This document shows positions 30,401 to 45,400 of a stretch of DNA of 64,000 bases, piece by piece. The notes beneath the pieces were generated by a model. That model saw nothing but the letters and a program-made list of their open reading frames with translations, ran no database searches and was not told the DNA's origin. Positions within the stretch are counted from its first letter, which is position 1; each line of letters starts with the position of its first letter. Made by a program: the position numbers and the translations under genes. Origin of the DNA: Myxococcus guangdongensis (GTDB lineage: Bacteria > Myxococcota > Myxococcia > Myxococcales > Myxococcaceae); the NCBI RefSeq assembly GCF_024198255.1, contig NZ_JAJVKW010000004.1, positions 620,001-684,000 on the forward strand, written 5' to 3'.

Positions 30401-33400
30401 CCCGATGCCGCGCGAGTGGATGTGCTCCAGGCCATCCTGACGGGGTATCTGCCCGCGGAGACGCCGTGGCCCGAGCTGGACCTCACTCCGGATTCCCTCG
30501 ACATCGCGACGCGCGATGAACAGGTGCTCGTCGCCAATGGTTCGGGCGGTCTGGCCGTGGCCCGTTCCACGGGCACTTCCTTGGAGGTGGTGGGGCGCGC
30601 GAAGTTCGGGACCTGGGCCGAGCCGCAGTTCGCCACGCGGCTGCTGGCCATTCCCGTGGGTGGCTGGGTGGCGTTCAATGGCATGACGCCCAATCCGCCT
30701 CCCGGCGCCGGCCTCTGCATCGGGCACGAGCCCGCGGTGGGGACGGGCGGGGCCCTGAGGCTCGTCGACACGCGCCATCCGTCGGACCCGTTGCTCGTGG
30801 GGAGCATTGCCCTGGCGGAAGAGCCATTCGGCATGGCCTTGGGGCGCGGCCGACTCTTCGTGGTGACCGGTCACCATGAGGGCGTCCATTACTGCAACAA
30901 CCCGGAAGGTGGCTTCCCTCCACCGCCAGACTACTCGCTGGGCGGTGGTGCCCGAGGTGGCCAGCGCACGACGTATCACCAGGCGGGAGAGGCTCCTCGT
31001 GGTGCGCTGGAGATCTATGCATCCGCGCATCCAGGCGCGGCCCGGGTGAAGCGACTGGAGTATGCGGCCACGCTCTCCGACGTCGTCGTCGTGGGCGACA
31101 CGGCCATCGTCGCCGCGGCGGAGCTCGGGGTCCTCTTCTTCGACATCTCGACTCCGGAGGACGCGGAGGAACTCACGTCCCTGCGCATCCCCTTCGACGA
31201 GCGCCTGTCCAACACCCCCGGCGAACCGCAGCGGCTGCGCCTGCTGGGAGACATGCTCTTCGTGTCGTCCAACCGCGGTGGCGTGCTCCTGGTGGACGTG
31301 GCGGATCCACGCCACCCCGAGCTCATCAGCGGTGGAAACACCGAGGTGGCCTTCGACACGGCGATGGTCGGGGATCGGCTGATGCTGGCGGGAGGCGACA
31401 GGCTGACGGAGCTGGTGGTTCCCTTCTCGTTCGTCACCGACGTGGTGCCCGCGCGCGGCTCCATCATCTCCCCCGACAGTCCGGAGCTGCTGGTCCGAAT
31501 CAACCGCCCCATCCATGTCCCGAGCATCCATACGGGCACCGTCCAGCTCGTGGGGAGCGATGGCCTGCCGGCGGTCGGCGCGGATGGGCAGCCCGTGGCG
31601 CTCACCTTGACGGTGGAGAATGACCTGAGCACCCGTCGTCACGGCGTGAAGGTCCGTGTCGAGGGGACGCTGCGGCCGCAGACGCAGTACGTGCTGCGCA
31701 TGACGACCGGCGTGACGGACCAGTCCGGCGGGAGCCTGTTGCGCTCATTCGAGGCGGGGTTCCTGACGGGGGCGGCGCTCAGCCGACAGCCCTTGCTGGT
31801 GGCGCTGGAGCCGCACAGCCTGCCTCGCGCCTCGGGAGGCCGTGTGGCGCTCCGAGGGAGGGGCTTCACGGGCACCGAACGCGTCAGCTTCACCGTGAGC
31901 GGGCATGCGGCCCGCATGGTGGACTGCGCGCTCGGAGGCAGCGGCTGCGTCGTGTCCGCGGATGGCACCTCGCTGTCGCTCGATGCGCCGGGCGCGGACC
32001 AGACGGGGCCCGCGGACGTGAAGGTCGTCCATCCGGGAGGGCCGTCCTCGGAGCTCGCCTCGGCGCTGTTCTATCTGGAGGCGGTGGCGGAGGCTCGGGC
32101 GACGTTGTCCCCGGACCATGGCCCCGTGGGGGGCGGTACCCGCGTCACGCTGGCGCTGGACCGCGATGCGCTGATGCCAGGGATGTCGGTGCTCGTCGGC
32201 GCGGAGTCCGCCGAGGACGTGGACATCGTGGACCTGCGCACCATGCGCTTCACGACGCCCCGAGCCGACGCGGCGGGGCTTGCCACGATTCGGGTGGTCG
32301 ACCCCAGCCAAGGGGCGCCTGGGGCGACTGGGTGGCCGGTCGCGACCTTCGCGTACGACATGCCGTTCCGGATGAACCTGGACCTGCCGGGTTATCCCCC
32401 CAAGCAGGTGTCCGAGCTGCGCAGAGTCAGCGACACGCTGTTCGTTGGCGTGAGCGCGCCGTCCCATGCCGTGGGGCTCGACATCTTCGACATGGGCCTC
32501 GAGGAGCGTCCCATCCGCCTCGGTGGCTTGGTGACGGAGCAGCCGGTTCTGGGGCTGGACGTCAGTGGGAACCTGGCGGTGCTCGCGGAGGGGGCGGGCA
32601 TCTCCGTGGTGGATGTCTCCGCGCCGAAGCGGCCCTATCTGGTGGGCCGGGCGACGACGGGCGGCATCGCCACGGGTGTCAGGATCGAGGGGCCGCTGGC
32701 CTATGTCAGTGTGACGCACCCAGGCGTGGCCAGCGGGCAGATCCAGGTCTTCGACCTGGCCGCACCGCAGCCGGTGTTCGTGCGCTCGGTGCCGCTGTAT
32801 CCGGAAGATGGGCTGGCGCTCGAGCTGGGAGTGGGGCGCTTCTACGTCCTCACCTCGAACATCCGCGATGGAGGGGCCAACGGGTTGAGACTCGCCATCC
32901 ATGACCGCGAGGGTGTCCGCGTGGGCGGCGTGGTGGTCGAGGCGGGGCTGTCGGTGGATGGGCTGATGCGCGCGCGCATCGCGGTCCGCTCGGGTCGTGC
33001 CTATATCTCGGTGGGGCCGCGCCTCTACGTCTTCGACGTGTCCGCGGAACACGAGGCCCAGCCCGTGAAGCTCCAGTCCACGGCGTTGGTGGCGGAGGGG
33101 ACGGGCCTGACGTGGTACGGCGGCAGTCTGCTGGTCGCCACGCGCGATGCGGAGGAGACGATTGTCGAGGTGCCCGCCACGGAGTTGTTGGCGGTGGGCC
33201 ACTCTCCCGCGCACGAGGCCGTGGCTCCCGTGGGCTCGAGCGTCCACATCGACTTCAACCTGCACGTCGACGCGAGCTCGCTTGCGTCCGGGGGGCTGGT
33301 CGTGAAGGCCTTCTCCGCGAGCCATCCGCCCCCCGTGGGGCGTGTGGTGGGGGGCGAGGTCGAGGTCCTCTTCACGGGAGCCAGAGGCTCGTCGCTCCTC

Positions 33401-36400
33401 TTCGCGCCGAGCTCGGGCTCCGCCTTCATGCCGGGTGAGCGGGTCGAGGTCTCGCTGGCCCAGGGGAGCATCAAGTCCTTGCTGCAGGAGTCGGGCGTGA
33501 CGCGCTCACTGGCGAGCCCGGTCTCCTTCAGCTTCCAACTGGATGAGGGAGGCCGTCCTCAGCCCGTCATCTCCAGGGTCGTTCCGGCCGGTGGTTTGAG
33601 GACGGAGACGACGACGGTTCGCATCGAGGGTTTGGGGTTCGGCGGTGCGGGGCTCGTGGTCGCCGTCGGGGGAACACCCCTGACTGGCGCCGGGGAGGTC
33701 GTGTGGAGTGGCGGGACGCCCGAGACGCTCACGGTGAAGGTGCCTCCTTCGGCGGTCGCGGGGCCCGTGGCCATCCAGGTCGGCTACCCCGAGGGGCCGG
33801 CGGACATGCGGCTCGGCGGCTTTGTCTACCGCGATCCACTCCAGCTCAGCGCGCCCCTGCCGGACCACGCGGGTCAGTCGGGCGGAGTCGAGGTGGTCTT
33901 CACGGGAGCCGGTTTCATGCCGGGCATGGCCGTCCTCTTTGGCGACACGCCGTCATTCGATGTCCGGGTTCACTCCGCTCATCGGCTCACCGCGGTGGCG
34001 CCGCCGCATGAGGCGGGCCTCGTGGAGGTCAGGGCCTCCCTGCGGACACCGACCCATACAGGAGGGGTTCGTGACCACGTGGCCGTCAGCCCTCGCCCCT
34101 TCCTCTACGGAGCGGGTGCTGTCGCTCGATTGGAGACGCCGCCGCTGCGCCAGGTGCTGGTGGAGCAGGGCGTTGTCTATGCCTCCATCGGCGGTTCGGT
34201 CGAGGTGACGGGACCGCAGGGCGCCGCGATCACCGGCGGAGGAACGCGCACGCAGGCACAGGGTGGCGTGTACATCGCGGACCCGTCGGAGCCGACGGCC
34301 GTCCGGCAAGTGGCGCGCCTCATGTTCCCGGACAGCGAGAGCTCGGGTGCCTACCAGCTGGTGAAGGCGGGATCACGGCTCTATGTCGCTGCTGGGACGG
34401 GCGGCGTGAAGGTCGTGGATGTGACGCGGCCTTCCGCGCCCTCGCTCGTGCACTCCCTGCCGGGTTCGGGGACGACCGTGGGCGTGGCGGTGGGGGGCGA
34501 GATGCTCTTCGCCGCGGACTCGGCGGGAGTCCGCGCGTATCGCACCATGGAAGGAGTCCAGCCCCGACTGACGCATCAGCGTGCCATTCCAGGTGGGGTG
34601 ACAGCGTTGGCCCTGCACGGACACCTCTTGCTCGTCGCGGCCGAGGGTGCTGACGGAGCCCGGTTGCTCGTGCTCGACGCCCGCCGGGGCGACCTGGCGC
34701 AACTGGGCATGTTGCCGCTGCTGGGCCGGGCGAGTCACATCACCGCAGAGGGGCATCGTGCCTTCGTGTCGCTGGGCGCCAAGGCCCGGGTCGCCATCGT
34801 CGACCTGTCGACGCCCTCGGCGCCACGGCTCGTGGAAGGGCTGGTTCTCGAGGATGTGATGAACAGCGGGCGCGTCTCCGCGGAGCAGGCGAGCGTGGCG
34901 GGTGGCATCGCCTATGTCGCGGCGGGTGGCGGCAAGGTGCAGCGCTTCCGCGTGCCGGTGGGTGGCATCCCGTCGAAGCTCTCGCACGCCGTGGTCCACG
35001 GGGATGCCATCACGCTGGCGATGCGGGACCGCTACCTCCTGGTGGGGACGCTGGTGCTCGACAAGGGTGGGCGCGCGGTGGAGTTGCCCATCCTTCCTCC
35101 CGAGGACGGCTCGGGTGGGCTCGCCGGGACCATTGCTTCGGTGACGCTGGACCATCTTGAGCTTCGAGGCACCCTTCCGTCCGAGGGGGAGACCGTTCCG
35201 GTCGGCACCTCGCCCGTGGTGTTGCTCTCGGAGTTGCCGAGCGCCGCCTCGCTGTCGGAGATCCACCTGGAGACGACGGCGGACCAACCGGTGGCCGGGA
35301 CGCTGCAGTCGCATTCCGATGCAGGTGGCGCGCGCGTGGTGTTCACGCCCGCGGCGAGTCTGCAGGTGGGGACGAGCTATGTCCTCAAGGTGGGCAGTGG
35401 GCTGGCCGATGTCCGGGGCGGAACGCTGGGCACGCAGGTGGAGGTCCGGTTCCGGACCGCATCCCAGGCGACGCTGGAGGCTCCGACGCTGGTCGCGGTG
35501 GAGCCCTCGTATGGCCTGACCGCTGGTGGAGAGACGCTGGACCTCTTTGGAACGGGCTTCCGCGCGGGCTGCACGGTCTACATCGGAGGGCAACGGGCGG
35601 GCGCCACGCCGGCAGGGAGTTGCGCGGTGGGGGATGGCGGGACTCGAGTCACCGTCGCGGCCCCTCCGGGAGTCGTGGGGGCGGCCTCGGTCGAGGTCGT
35701 CAACGCGGACGGTCTGTCCGCGTCGCGACTGGGTGCCTACCGGTACCTCGTCGCTCCGAAGATCTCCAAGGTGGAGCCGGCCTTCGCGGAGACGATGAGC
35801 CGTGAGCAGGTTCGCATCCACGGCGAGGGTTTCTACGCCGGGTCGCGGGTGACGTTCTCCGGCATCCCGGCGCGTGCCACCTCGGTGGATGTGACGGGCA
35901 CCCTGACTGCGACGTTGCCAGATGGGCTCGTGGGGCCCGTGGACGTGCGAGTGGAGACGCCGTCGGCGGGAGGCTCCATCGCCAGCCTGCTGCCGGGTGG
36001 ATTCACCTTCACCCTGGCCCGACGCGAGGACCTGACGGAGGGGAGCCCCGCGAGCGCGCTCGTGGGCGACACGTTGCTCCAGGTTCAAGAGAACGAGCTG
36101 GTCGCCATCGACCTGTCAGCCTCGGGTAACAAGCTGGAGCTGGGACGGGTCCCTGGCGTGGGGAACGCGACCGCGTTGAGCGTCGCGGGAACACATGCCG
36201 TCCTGCTCGGTGAGCGGGAGGTGGTGCGTTACGACCTGGGGGCTTGTGGCAGTGGCCCTGGGGTGGGTTGTCTCCCGATGGAGGTCGACCGCGTACCGTT
36301 GGTGTCCGGGCAGTCCCTGTCCTCCGTGGCGGCGACCCCAGGTGCGACGACGGTCGTCGCCGCGGGCGGAGGCGAGTTGGTGATGCTCGCGACGCTGCGC

Positions 36401-39400
36401 GAACCCGGGCAAGCACAGGAGCGACTGAGGGTGGTCGCCCAGCACTCGCTGGTTCCCGCGCGCATCGCCGGCCTCGGCGTGGTGGGCTCGACGCTCGCGC
36501 TCCTCCTGGAGGAGCAGCAGATGTCTCGGCTCGATCTCCTGAGCCTCGAGGACGGCGCGCTGCGCCCCCTGAGCCAGGTGCAGAACCTCGCGGGGGCGGC
36601 GCATGACCTGGTGGTGGATGGCAGCCGAATCGCCGTATCGGCGGGAGCATCCGCACACCTGGTGGACGTGACGGACCCGGTGCTGCCGAGGCGCCTTGGC
36701 TCCTGGACCGCACCCGGCGGGAGCGGCGCGGTGCCTCGCTCGCTGGCGTTGTCGGGGCCCTGGCTCCTCGCCGTGGGGACCGAGCGTGCCTCATGGATCG
36801 ACACCACTGCCTCGACGGCATTCGCGGAGCGGACCTTCTTCACGCATGGCGCCAGGGTTTCGCCGAAGGCGCTGGTGGGAGATGGGTTCGCGCTGGTGAG
36901 CCAGGTCGCGCGGACCCAGCTCTTCGACACGTTGCCGTACCCGACGGTCGCCCGAACCTCCCCGAAGCCAGGGGGCGAGTTGATGCAGGGGGCACCCGTG
37001 GTGGTGGCGGTGGCGAGTGAGCTCCCGCTCTCCGTGGCGGCCCGCTCGACGCTCGGGCTGCTGGACGGAGAGACCGAGGTCCCGGCCTCGGCCATCACGC
37101 GGTCGGGTGCGTCCGTGCGCTTCCAGCCGCGCGATACGTTGGTGGCGGGTCGCGTCTATACGGCGCGGGTCGGATTGGAGCCGACGTCCTTCGTGGGGGG
37201 ATACCTCCGCGGTCCCTGGACGTTCGATGTTCGAGGTGGAGCACAGGCGCCGGATGTCTCGGTCGGCCTGCTCAGTCCGGACCATGGTCCGACCGCGGGC
37301 GGGACCGTGGTGACATTGTCCGGGACAGGCTTCACTCCAGGGACACAGGTGTACTTCGGCGCCTCGCTGGCGGTGGACGACCCGACGCACGAAGCGTCGT
37401 CCTCCGAGTTGCGAGTGGTGGCTCCGCCCACCCCGTATGCGGGGCCCGTCCGCGTCCGCGTCGTGACAGGGGCGGGGAGTGCCGAGGTGGCGGGAGGATT
37501 CGTCTACACCGCTCCGTTGAGCGTCTCCGAAGTCGTTCCGTCGAAGATCGACCTCGCGGGACAATGGGTGTCGCTGCTGGGCACGGGCTTCACGCGAGGC
37601 ATCGAGGTTCGCTTCACGGAGCACGGTGCGCCAGCGCAGTCGCGGAACGTCACACCCGGTCGCGTGGACGTGCTCGTGCCCCCGGGGGCCGAAGGCTGGG
37701 TGCCGCTGTTCGCCACACAGTCCGGCGGGAGTGTGTCGTTGCCTCAGGCGCTTCGCCGTGGAGACGTGAAGGCACCGACCGCGCAGCCGGTGTTTTCGCC
37801 CGCCGGCGCTGTCGCCGCGGAAGAGAAGGTCTTCAGCGCCACATTCGATGAGCCCGTGAGTCTGGGGACGGGTGGCGAGGCACCGACCACCGCCACCCTG
37901 ACCGCGTTGGCGACGGGCGTCGTGATGCCCGGGGCCCTGAGCGTCTCTGGAGCGACGGTGTCGTTCACGCGTCCGACTGGCTCGCCGGCCCTTCCGTCGG
38001 CCAGCACCTATCGACTGACACTCGCGAACGTCCATGACCTGGAGGGCAATGTCCGCTCCGGGCCGCTGTCCCATGTCTTCACGGTGCAGGACACCGTATC
38101 ACCCACGGTGTCGCTCGCCTTCGTGGGAAGGGCCGAGGCCGTGGACAACGCGGTGCTGGGCGTGGGGACGGAGTACGCGTTCGTCGTGAAGGTGACGGAC
38201 GACAGCAGGAGCGTGGCGAAGGTCGAGTTCTTCGTGGACGGGGTTCCGCTGTCGGTCTCGAACGCGGCGACCCACGAGTTCCGGCATGTGTGGCGCTTCG
38301 TTCCGGCAGGGGGGACGTCCTCGCTGCTGGCACGGGCGACGGATGGAAGTGGCAACGTGGGCCTGAGCTCGGCGACGGTGAGCCTGTCCAACGACCGCCT
38401 GCCGTCCGTGCGCTTCACGCAGCCGGCGCTCGCGAGCGTCCGTCAAACGGAGGGGACGTCGCTGACCCTGCAACTGCGTGCCGAGGACGCCGAGGAACTG
38501 CGCGCCATCGAGCTGAGCATGGATGGCGTGCCGTTGCGGCGCGTCCCCATCACCGCGAAGCGGGAGGAGCTTCTGGATGAGACACTCACGCTGACCTTGT
38601 CCGGCGACGTGTCCGAGACGCATGAACTCGTGGCCGTGGCGATTGATTCACGCGGGCAGAGCTCGTCTCCCGCGCTGCTTCAGGTGACGGTGGAGCGCGA
38701 TGTCACCCGGCCGACCGTCGCGTGGCACATGCCCGCGCAGGGGGCGAGGGTCTATTCGGGCTCCGCGATGGACCTCCGGGTCTCCGTCGCGGATGACACG
38801 CGAGTGGCGACCACGACCTTCCACCAGAAGGATGGGAATGGGACGTCCCGGGAGATTGCGGCCTTCCAAGGGCTGCCGCAGCCCGTGCGGTGGGTGGCTC
38901 CGTCGGTCCAGGAAGACACGCAGGTCAAGCTCCGGGTCGCCGCCCGAGATGGGCGAGGGAACGAGGGCGAGGCTCAACTGGATGTGACGGTCGTCCCGGC
39001 GGCGCAAGGTGCTGGGAAGCCCTACGTGAGCCTCCTCTCGCCGCGGAACGAGGACTCCCTGGTCGAAGGAAAGATGGTGGATGTTGCCGTGGAGGTCGTC
39101 GCTCCGGCGGGGGTGGCTTCCGTCACGCTCGGCCTCGAAGCCCAGCGCGTGACGCTGACGCATGCGCCCTGGCGCCATGCGTTCAAGATTCCACCGCTCG
39201 TGGGGACCCAGCCATACCGCATCCCGGTCCACGCGATGGCGACGGACCTGGAGGGGCGGAACTCGGAGCCCGTGGTGCAGCACTTCTGGGTGACCGACGA
39301 CTCGGCCGTGCCCTCACCCGACCTGCGGGTCGCGACGAGGCCCGATGGCCCTGTCTGGCTGGGTGGGTCCAGCCTCCACGTGGATGACACGCTCATGGCG

Positions 39401-42400
39401 CTGGCGACCACCGCTTCGGTGCGGGTGGCAGGAGTGCCCCTTGCTCCGGCGGCGGACGGCCGCTTCCCGTTGCCCTTGGGCGGCGAGTCCGCTCCCGTGC
39501 TCGCGGTGGTGGAGCCCTTGCCGGGGACCGGACAGTCGTTCTCGGCGACCCGTCAGGGGGTGCTGAATGTCTTCGCGCGGGAAGCTGCCAGCGTGAAGCC
39601 CGAGTCCGCGGCGCCGGTGGTCGGGGTTGCGGCGCGGAGCGATGTCTGGGCCGTGGTCCGCGATGACTCGACGGGAGAGTCCATCGTCGAGTTGCGCGGG
39701 CGGGGTGCCTTGGAGGTGCTGGCCACACGGAAGTTGAAGGGGCGCGCGGTGGGGCTGGCGTTCGTGGAGGAGCGACTCGCGGTCGCGTTGAAGCGAGGAG
39801 GCGAGGGGGCCATCGAGCTGCTCTCTGTCCCAGACCTGCTCGTCACCACGGTCCCCCTGCGGCGTCCTCCCACGGCCCTGGCTTCGGCCCGGGGCGCCTG
39901 GGTGCTGGTGGGCTCCGAGGAAGGACTGGAGGTGCGGTCCGCGGATGGCGAGCTCCTGGGACGCCTGCCCGGGCCCGAGGTCCAGTCCGTCTCGGTGTAT
40001 GGGAAGCAGGCCTGGGTGCTCGCTGGCGACGTGTTGACGGCCGTGGACCTCTCCGTGCCCTATGCGCCGAAGCGGGGGGCCGCCATCGAGGTCCGCGATG
40101 TGACGTGGGTCGTGGCGTCGGCCGAGGACCAGGCGTGTGTGGTGGGCGACAACAGCGGAGTCGGCTTCGTCCACTGCTACCAGGAGGTGGTCCAGGGAAG
40201 TTTCTACGCGATGGGCGCGTCGCGAGCGGAGTTGTACGGAACGCCGCTCTCGGCAACGGTCCTGGGACCGTGGCTCGTCGTGGGGACGGAGCAAGGCCTG
40301 AAGGTCCATGACGTGAAGTCCCGCCCTGTTCAGGGGCGCGCCTATCCAGCGAGTGTGGGCGACTTCCCGGCGCTGATGGGTGCTGCCGCCGCGGGGCCGG
40401 CTGAGCTCTACGCAGCCGATGGGAACACTGTCGCGCGACTGCCGCTTGGCCGTGGACCTGGCATGCCGGTCGTATCCCTGGTGGCGCCGGAGTCGGGCGC
40501 CAGGGGGCGTCGGCTCGCGTTGACGGCGGCGGTGCAGGACGGCGCGGACGCCTTCAATTCGTATGTGGCGGAGTTGAAGGTGAATGGGCGGACCGTCGAG
40601 GTGCTGGATGGACGGGTGCCCGTCGCGGTGGATCTGCCTCTGACAGGGGCCACGGCGCACCTGGAGCTGAGGGTGCACGACCTCGCGGGCAACACTGTTT
40701 CCGCCGAGGACACGGTGACGTTGACGGCGCCGGAGGCGGGGCCCGAGTTCGTGGCGCTCCGTTCCGAGTCGCATGTGCTCGAGGGCACGATGATGGAGGT
40801 CGTGCCCGTGTTCGTCGACCCGGCACGGGTGAGGGCGGTCACCGTGACGTTGCGCGATGGCGGGACGGTGCTCGACACGGTCACCGTGAACGCGCCTTCG
40901 CTCCGGGCGGTGCTGTCCGTCCCGGTGCTCGGTATCACCGAGGAGTTCGGTCGAGCCGTGACGCTCGAGGCCGTCGCGACCGACGGGACGCAGGTGGCCA
41001 TCTCCACGCCTTCCGTGGTGTTCATCCTGCCGGCCGTCGAGCCGTCAGGGCCCCTGTTCTCCCTCTCGGCGGTGCCCGCGCAGATGGTCGAGGGAGAGGC
41101 CGTGGGCGTCCGGGCGAGCTTCACGGGGCCAGCTCCTTTCTCCGACTTCACGTTGAGCTTCTCGGTCGGAATGGTGGGACAGCCGCTCGTGGAGCAGGTG
41201 GTGCTCGCATCGCCTGAGACTCGGGCCATCCTCCGGATGCCGGAGCTGCCGGAAGGGGTGGCGAGCGCGCCGGTGCGAATCGAAGTCCGTCTGGTCGATG
41301 GCCAGGGTCTTCACTCGAACGCGTCGGTCGAGGCCGAGGTGGTGGAGGACACCACGGGACCGAACATCGTCGAGTTCGAGGTGGATCCTCCAGGAGCCGT
41401 GGTCGTGGCGGGCTCCACGCTCGCGGCGACGATGCGGGCAACGGACGAGGCCCGTGTCACCCCTGACTCCGGTCTGCGTGTGAGGTTGGGCGGAGCTGTC
41501 GTCGCCACGGGAGTGAACTCCGTGAGCTACGTCATCCCTCCGGAGACGCCACTGGGGAGCGTGCTTCGCGTCGAGGCCTGGGCGGTGGACGCTCGAGGCA
41601 ACCTGACGCAGAGGTTCCAGGAGCGCGAGGTGAGTGGCCCCATCGCGGCTCCTGAGACCCGCGTTCATGGCGGAATCTTCGCGGGTGCGAAGGACGTGGC
41701 GGTGCTCGGAGAACTGGTGGCCGTGGCGACGGAAACGGGCGTCTCCCTGGGACGGCTGCTTCATGCCGGAGCCAGCGTGTTCGTGACGCCGTTGGGGGCA
41801 GTCCGCGTCGATGGCGGTACCCCCAAGGAGCTTGCGGTCATCGGCCAGCAGGTGCTCGTCACGCTCCAGGATGGCCGGGTGTTCGTGGTGGATGTCACCC
41901 GTCCCGAGATGCCTCGGGTCGTGGGCTGGGCGCCGTCCCAGGACATCACGTCACTCAAGGCCTCCAGCCGCGTCTTCGTGGCCGAGGATCAGTCGGCGGT
42001 GCTCGAGCTGGACGTGTCGAATCCCGCGTCTCCGGGCCTGGTCCCTTACATGACCCGGCTGTCCACGGGACCGCTGCTCGCGGTGACAGGAGAGCGGTTG
42101 TTCTATGCGAACAACTCGACGCTCTTCGCGGCCCGCGTGAGCGTGACTCCTCCACCCAGCTACGAGGCCGCCCCGTCCGCACTGTTCGCGGGTGTGCCGC
42201 TCGTCGTGGATGTCGACGGAAACACGGTGGTGGTGGGCACGGAGGAGGGAATCCAGGTCGGCACGCTCGGGGCTTCGAGCCTCACGGCCCAGGGCTTCAT
42301 CGGTCTGGGCAGCCGCGCGACCGCCGTGGTGGCGAGTGGTGGGCGGGCGTACGTGGCGGGAGACGATGGCGTCCTGCGGGTGGTGGACCTCCGCGAGCCC

Positions 42401-45400
42401 CACGCGCTGCGGGTGGTGGCCCGAGAGTCCCTCGCGGCGCGCGCGCTGCGCGTGTCGGGAGGCGTGCTGATGGCGGCCACGGAGGAGGGGCTCGCGTTGA
42501 AGTCCCTGGTGAATCTCTCCGAGGGCCCTGTGAACGCGGCGCAAGGGGCGTGGGAGACGACCGACGCGGTGGTGGGGCTGACGCCCGCGCGGCGAGGCGT
42601 CATCGCGGCCGCGGGGCTGGCGGGCGCCCCCCTGGTGGACGTGGGGCTGCCGTTCCGGCCGTTGCGTCAGCTCACGGTGTCGGCACGCTCCGGGGTGCGG
42701 CAGGTGGAGGGGCTGGACGCGGATCTCTTCCTCCTCGATGCGAGCACCCTGGGCGTGCTGACGCAGCGGGCGACGGACGGGGTGTATGTGGCGGATGGGA
42801 GCCGTGACGCGCGACTGGCGGCGCTGGGCAGTGTGGAGCGCTTCCAGGTCCGGTCCGGACGGCTGTGGGCCGTGGGGGGCGGGAGTGTCTCGACCGCCGA
42901 GCTGCCGGCTGTCCTGATGCCCAGGACGCTCGATTTGCAGGGGCCGGTATTGGATGTCGCTGGAGACGGGCGTCGCGCGGTGGTCGCGCGTGGTGCCGCG
43001 GGCCTCGGCGTCGTCGAGTTGGACAGGACGGGTGCGCTGTTCCGTCGCGCCAGTCTCACTGACCAGGCGGTTCAGGCCGTGGCAATGGAGGGAGAGCTCC
43101 TGCTCGCGGGTGGAACCACCGGGGTGCGGGTTTTCACGTTGAATGTCGCCGGAGCCTTGGTCGAACGAGGCTCCCTGAGCACGCAGTCCCCGGTCCGGCG
43201 CATCCGGATGAGCGGCCGCCTCGCGCTCGTTACGACGGAGGAGGACGTGCAGTTCTGGAACGTGGAGCCGCCCCAGCCCGTGCTCCTGGTGCGACTGGAG
43301 GCTCCGGGTGCACAGGATGCCGTCCTGGTGGGGGAGAGTGTCGTGGTGGCGAGGGGCTCGGCCGGGGTGAGCGTCTTCTCCGCGCCCTCCATCATCATGC
43401 CGGCGCCCGTCGTGGAGCTGTCCCTGCCTGGCGATCAAACCGTCGCGATGCCTGGCGAGGTCGTCACCTTCGAGGCGCGGTCCTCTGGCGTCAACGTGGA
43501 CGATGTCGACCTCCTGGTGAACGGGGCCGCCTGGTCTCGGTTGGAGCCGGGAGTTTCCCGAGGTCAGTGGCGAGTGCCCGCGGGTTCGGCTCCGGGGACG
43601 CAGTGGGTGCTCCAGGCCCGGGCCCACGGGGGCGCGGGCGTCACGGGTGTCTCCGGGAGCCGGAGGGTGCTCACGGGCACGCCGCCTGTTTCGGAGCCCC
43701 TCTGGGCGTCCATCGCCGCCCCCTCGGGCGGGAACTCCTTCTATTCAGGAGCGCCTTTCGAGGTCGTGGCCATGGTCCAGGGAGGACATCCCCCGTACAC
43801 GGTGAGCACGAGCGTGGAGGATGCCTTCCTGGGCATGCTCACGCCCATGCCGGGGCAGGTGGGCCGGTATTCCTCCTCGGTCCGCATGCCGCCACAGAGC
43901 CTGGGCTGGGTGTCGCTGCATGTGGATGTCATCGACAGCGCGGGACACTCGGTGCGCCAGTCGTTGGAACTCCTGGGTCAGCAGACCGCGGGCATTCCTC
44001 ATGACCTGCGTGGGTTGCCGGAGCGCTTGTTCGCCGCTCCTCGGAAGAACCCCATCCACCTGAGCGTGGTGGATGACGGGCCCAACGTGCTGCGGCTCTA
44101 TGTCGACGGGGCCGTCGTGGCGAGCAACCACCAACCGTGGGGAGACAGCGAGAACACGCTCGACCATGTGTTGGAGCTGTCCTCGAAGCGGCCGGGTGAC
44201 GCCGTGTCTCTGCGGGTCGTCGCCGAGGATTCGCTGGGTCAGCGCTTGGACACGGGGGAGCTGCGCTATGTCGTGATGCCGCTGGTGGCCATTCCGACCA
44301 TCGACTCGTTCCTGGTGTCGGGAGAGATGGAGGGGAGCACGGTCTCCATCCAGATCTCGGCGCTCGACATGGATGACGACCTGGACAAGGTGAGCGTCTG
44401 GGCCATCTACGGCGCGACGTATGTCGACCGACTGCGCATCGAGGGCGGGTCGGCTCCCGAGCTCATCACGCAGGTCCAGGGCGGGGCGCTCGAATCGTCG
44501 TTCACGCTACCGCTGCTCGCGGACCCTCGGTTGATGGGGCGCAATGAGTTGGTGCTGATGGCCTTGGCGACAGACAGGTCAGGTCATGAGGTGCGGCGGT
44601 ACTACCAGGTCTTCCTCCAGGAAGACCTGGCGCCGGGGGTCCAGCACTACGCGGGCTCGTGGCCTCACGCGACCCGGCTGGTGGTCGGGTACCCGGTGGA
44701 GATCATCGCCTTGGCCCACGATGTGTCGGGAATGGCGGGCATGACGATGACCGCGACCCTGCCGGATGGCCGCTCCGTCCAGGGGACGGTGACGTGTGCA
44801 TCGCCTGATGAGTGCGAGGGAACGCTGGGCGTCCTGGACCTCTCCGAAGGCTCGCTCGACGTCAGCGTCCTCGCGACGGATACAGGAGGCCGGGTGACGC
44901 ACTCGACGCATCGCTACACCGTGACGTCGAACGGGGCTCCCGTGCTCGAGGTGAAGCCGTGGCCCAGCTACGGTGTCGTTGGCTCGCCCATGCGTGTCGA
45001 CGCGAAGGCCTTCGACGAGAAGGCGCTCTCCTCGATGCGCCTGGTGGCCAATGGGAGCACGTTCGCGCAGACAGGGCCAAGCGAGGTTCCTTCGTTCGGC
45101 GTGTCGTTGACCGGCATGTACACGCCCTCGGCCCCGGGCTCCCTGGTGTTCGAGGCGACGGCGACAGACACACTCGGCTTGTCGGGGAGCGCCTTCTCCA
45201 CAGCGATGCCGGTCGTGGCCGCGGGGGCAGGCGCGTCCTGTGCCGCGGCGGTCCCGATGCCCGCGGGCGTGGACTTCCGTCCGACGAGCGTCCAGGTGAA
45301 CCCGACCTTCACGAGTCCTTGTGGTCGTGGCGAAATCTGGGGCTTCGGGTCGTGGCACTCGCTGCCGTTCGATGGCCCGATCGAGAGCCTCGTGCTCGAG

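Noticed and set aside
24290..37770. Possible CRISPR-like or satellite array
   Set aside because: The repetition is at protein-domain level with diverged DNA, not short identical repeats with spacers.
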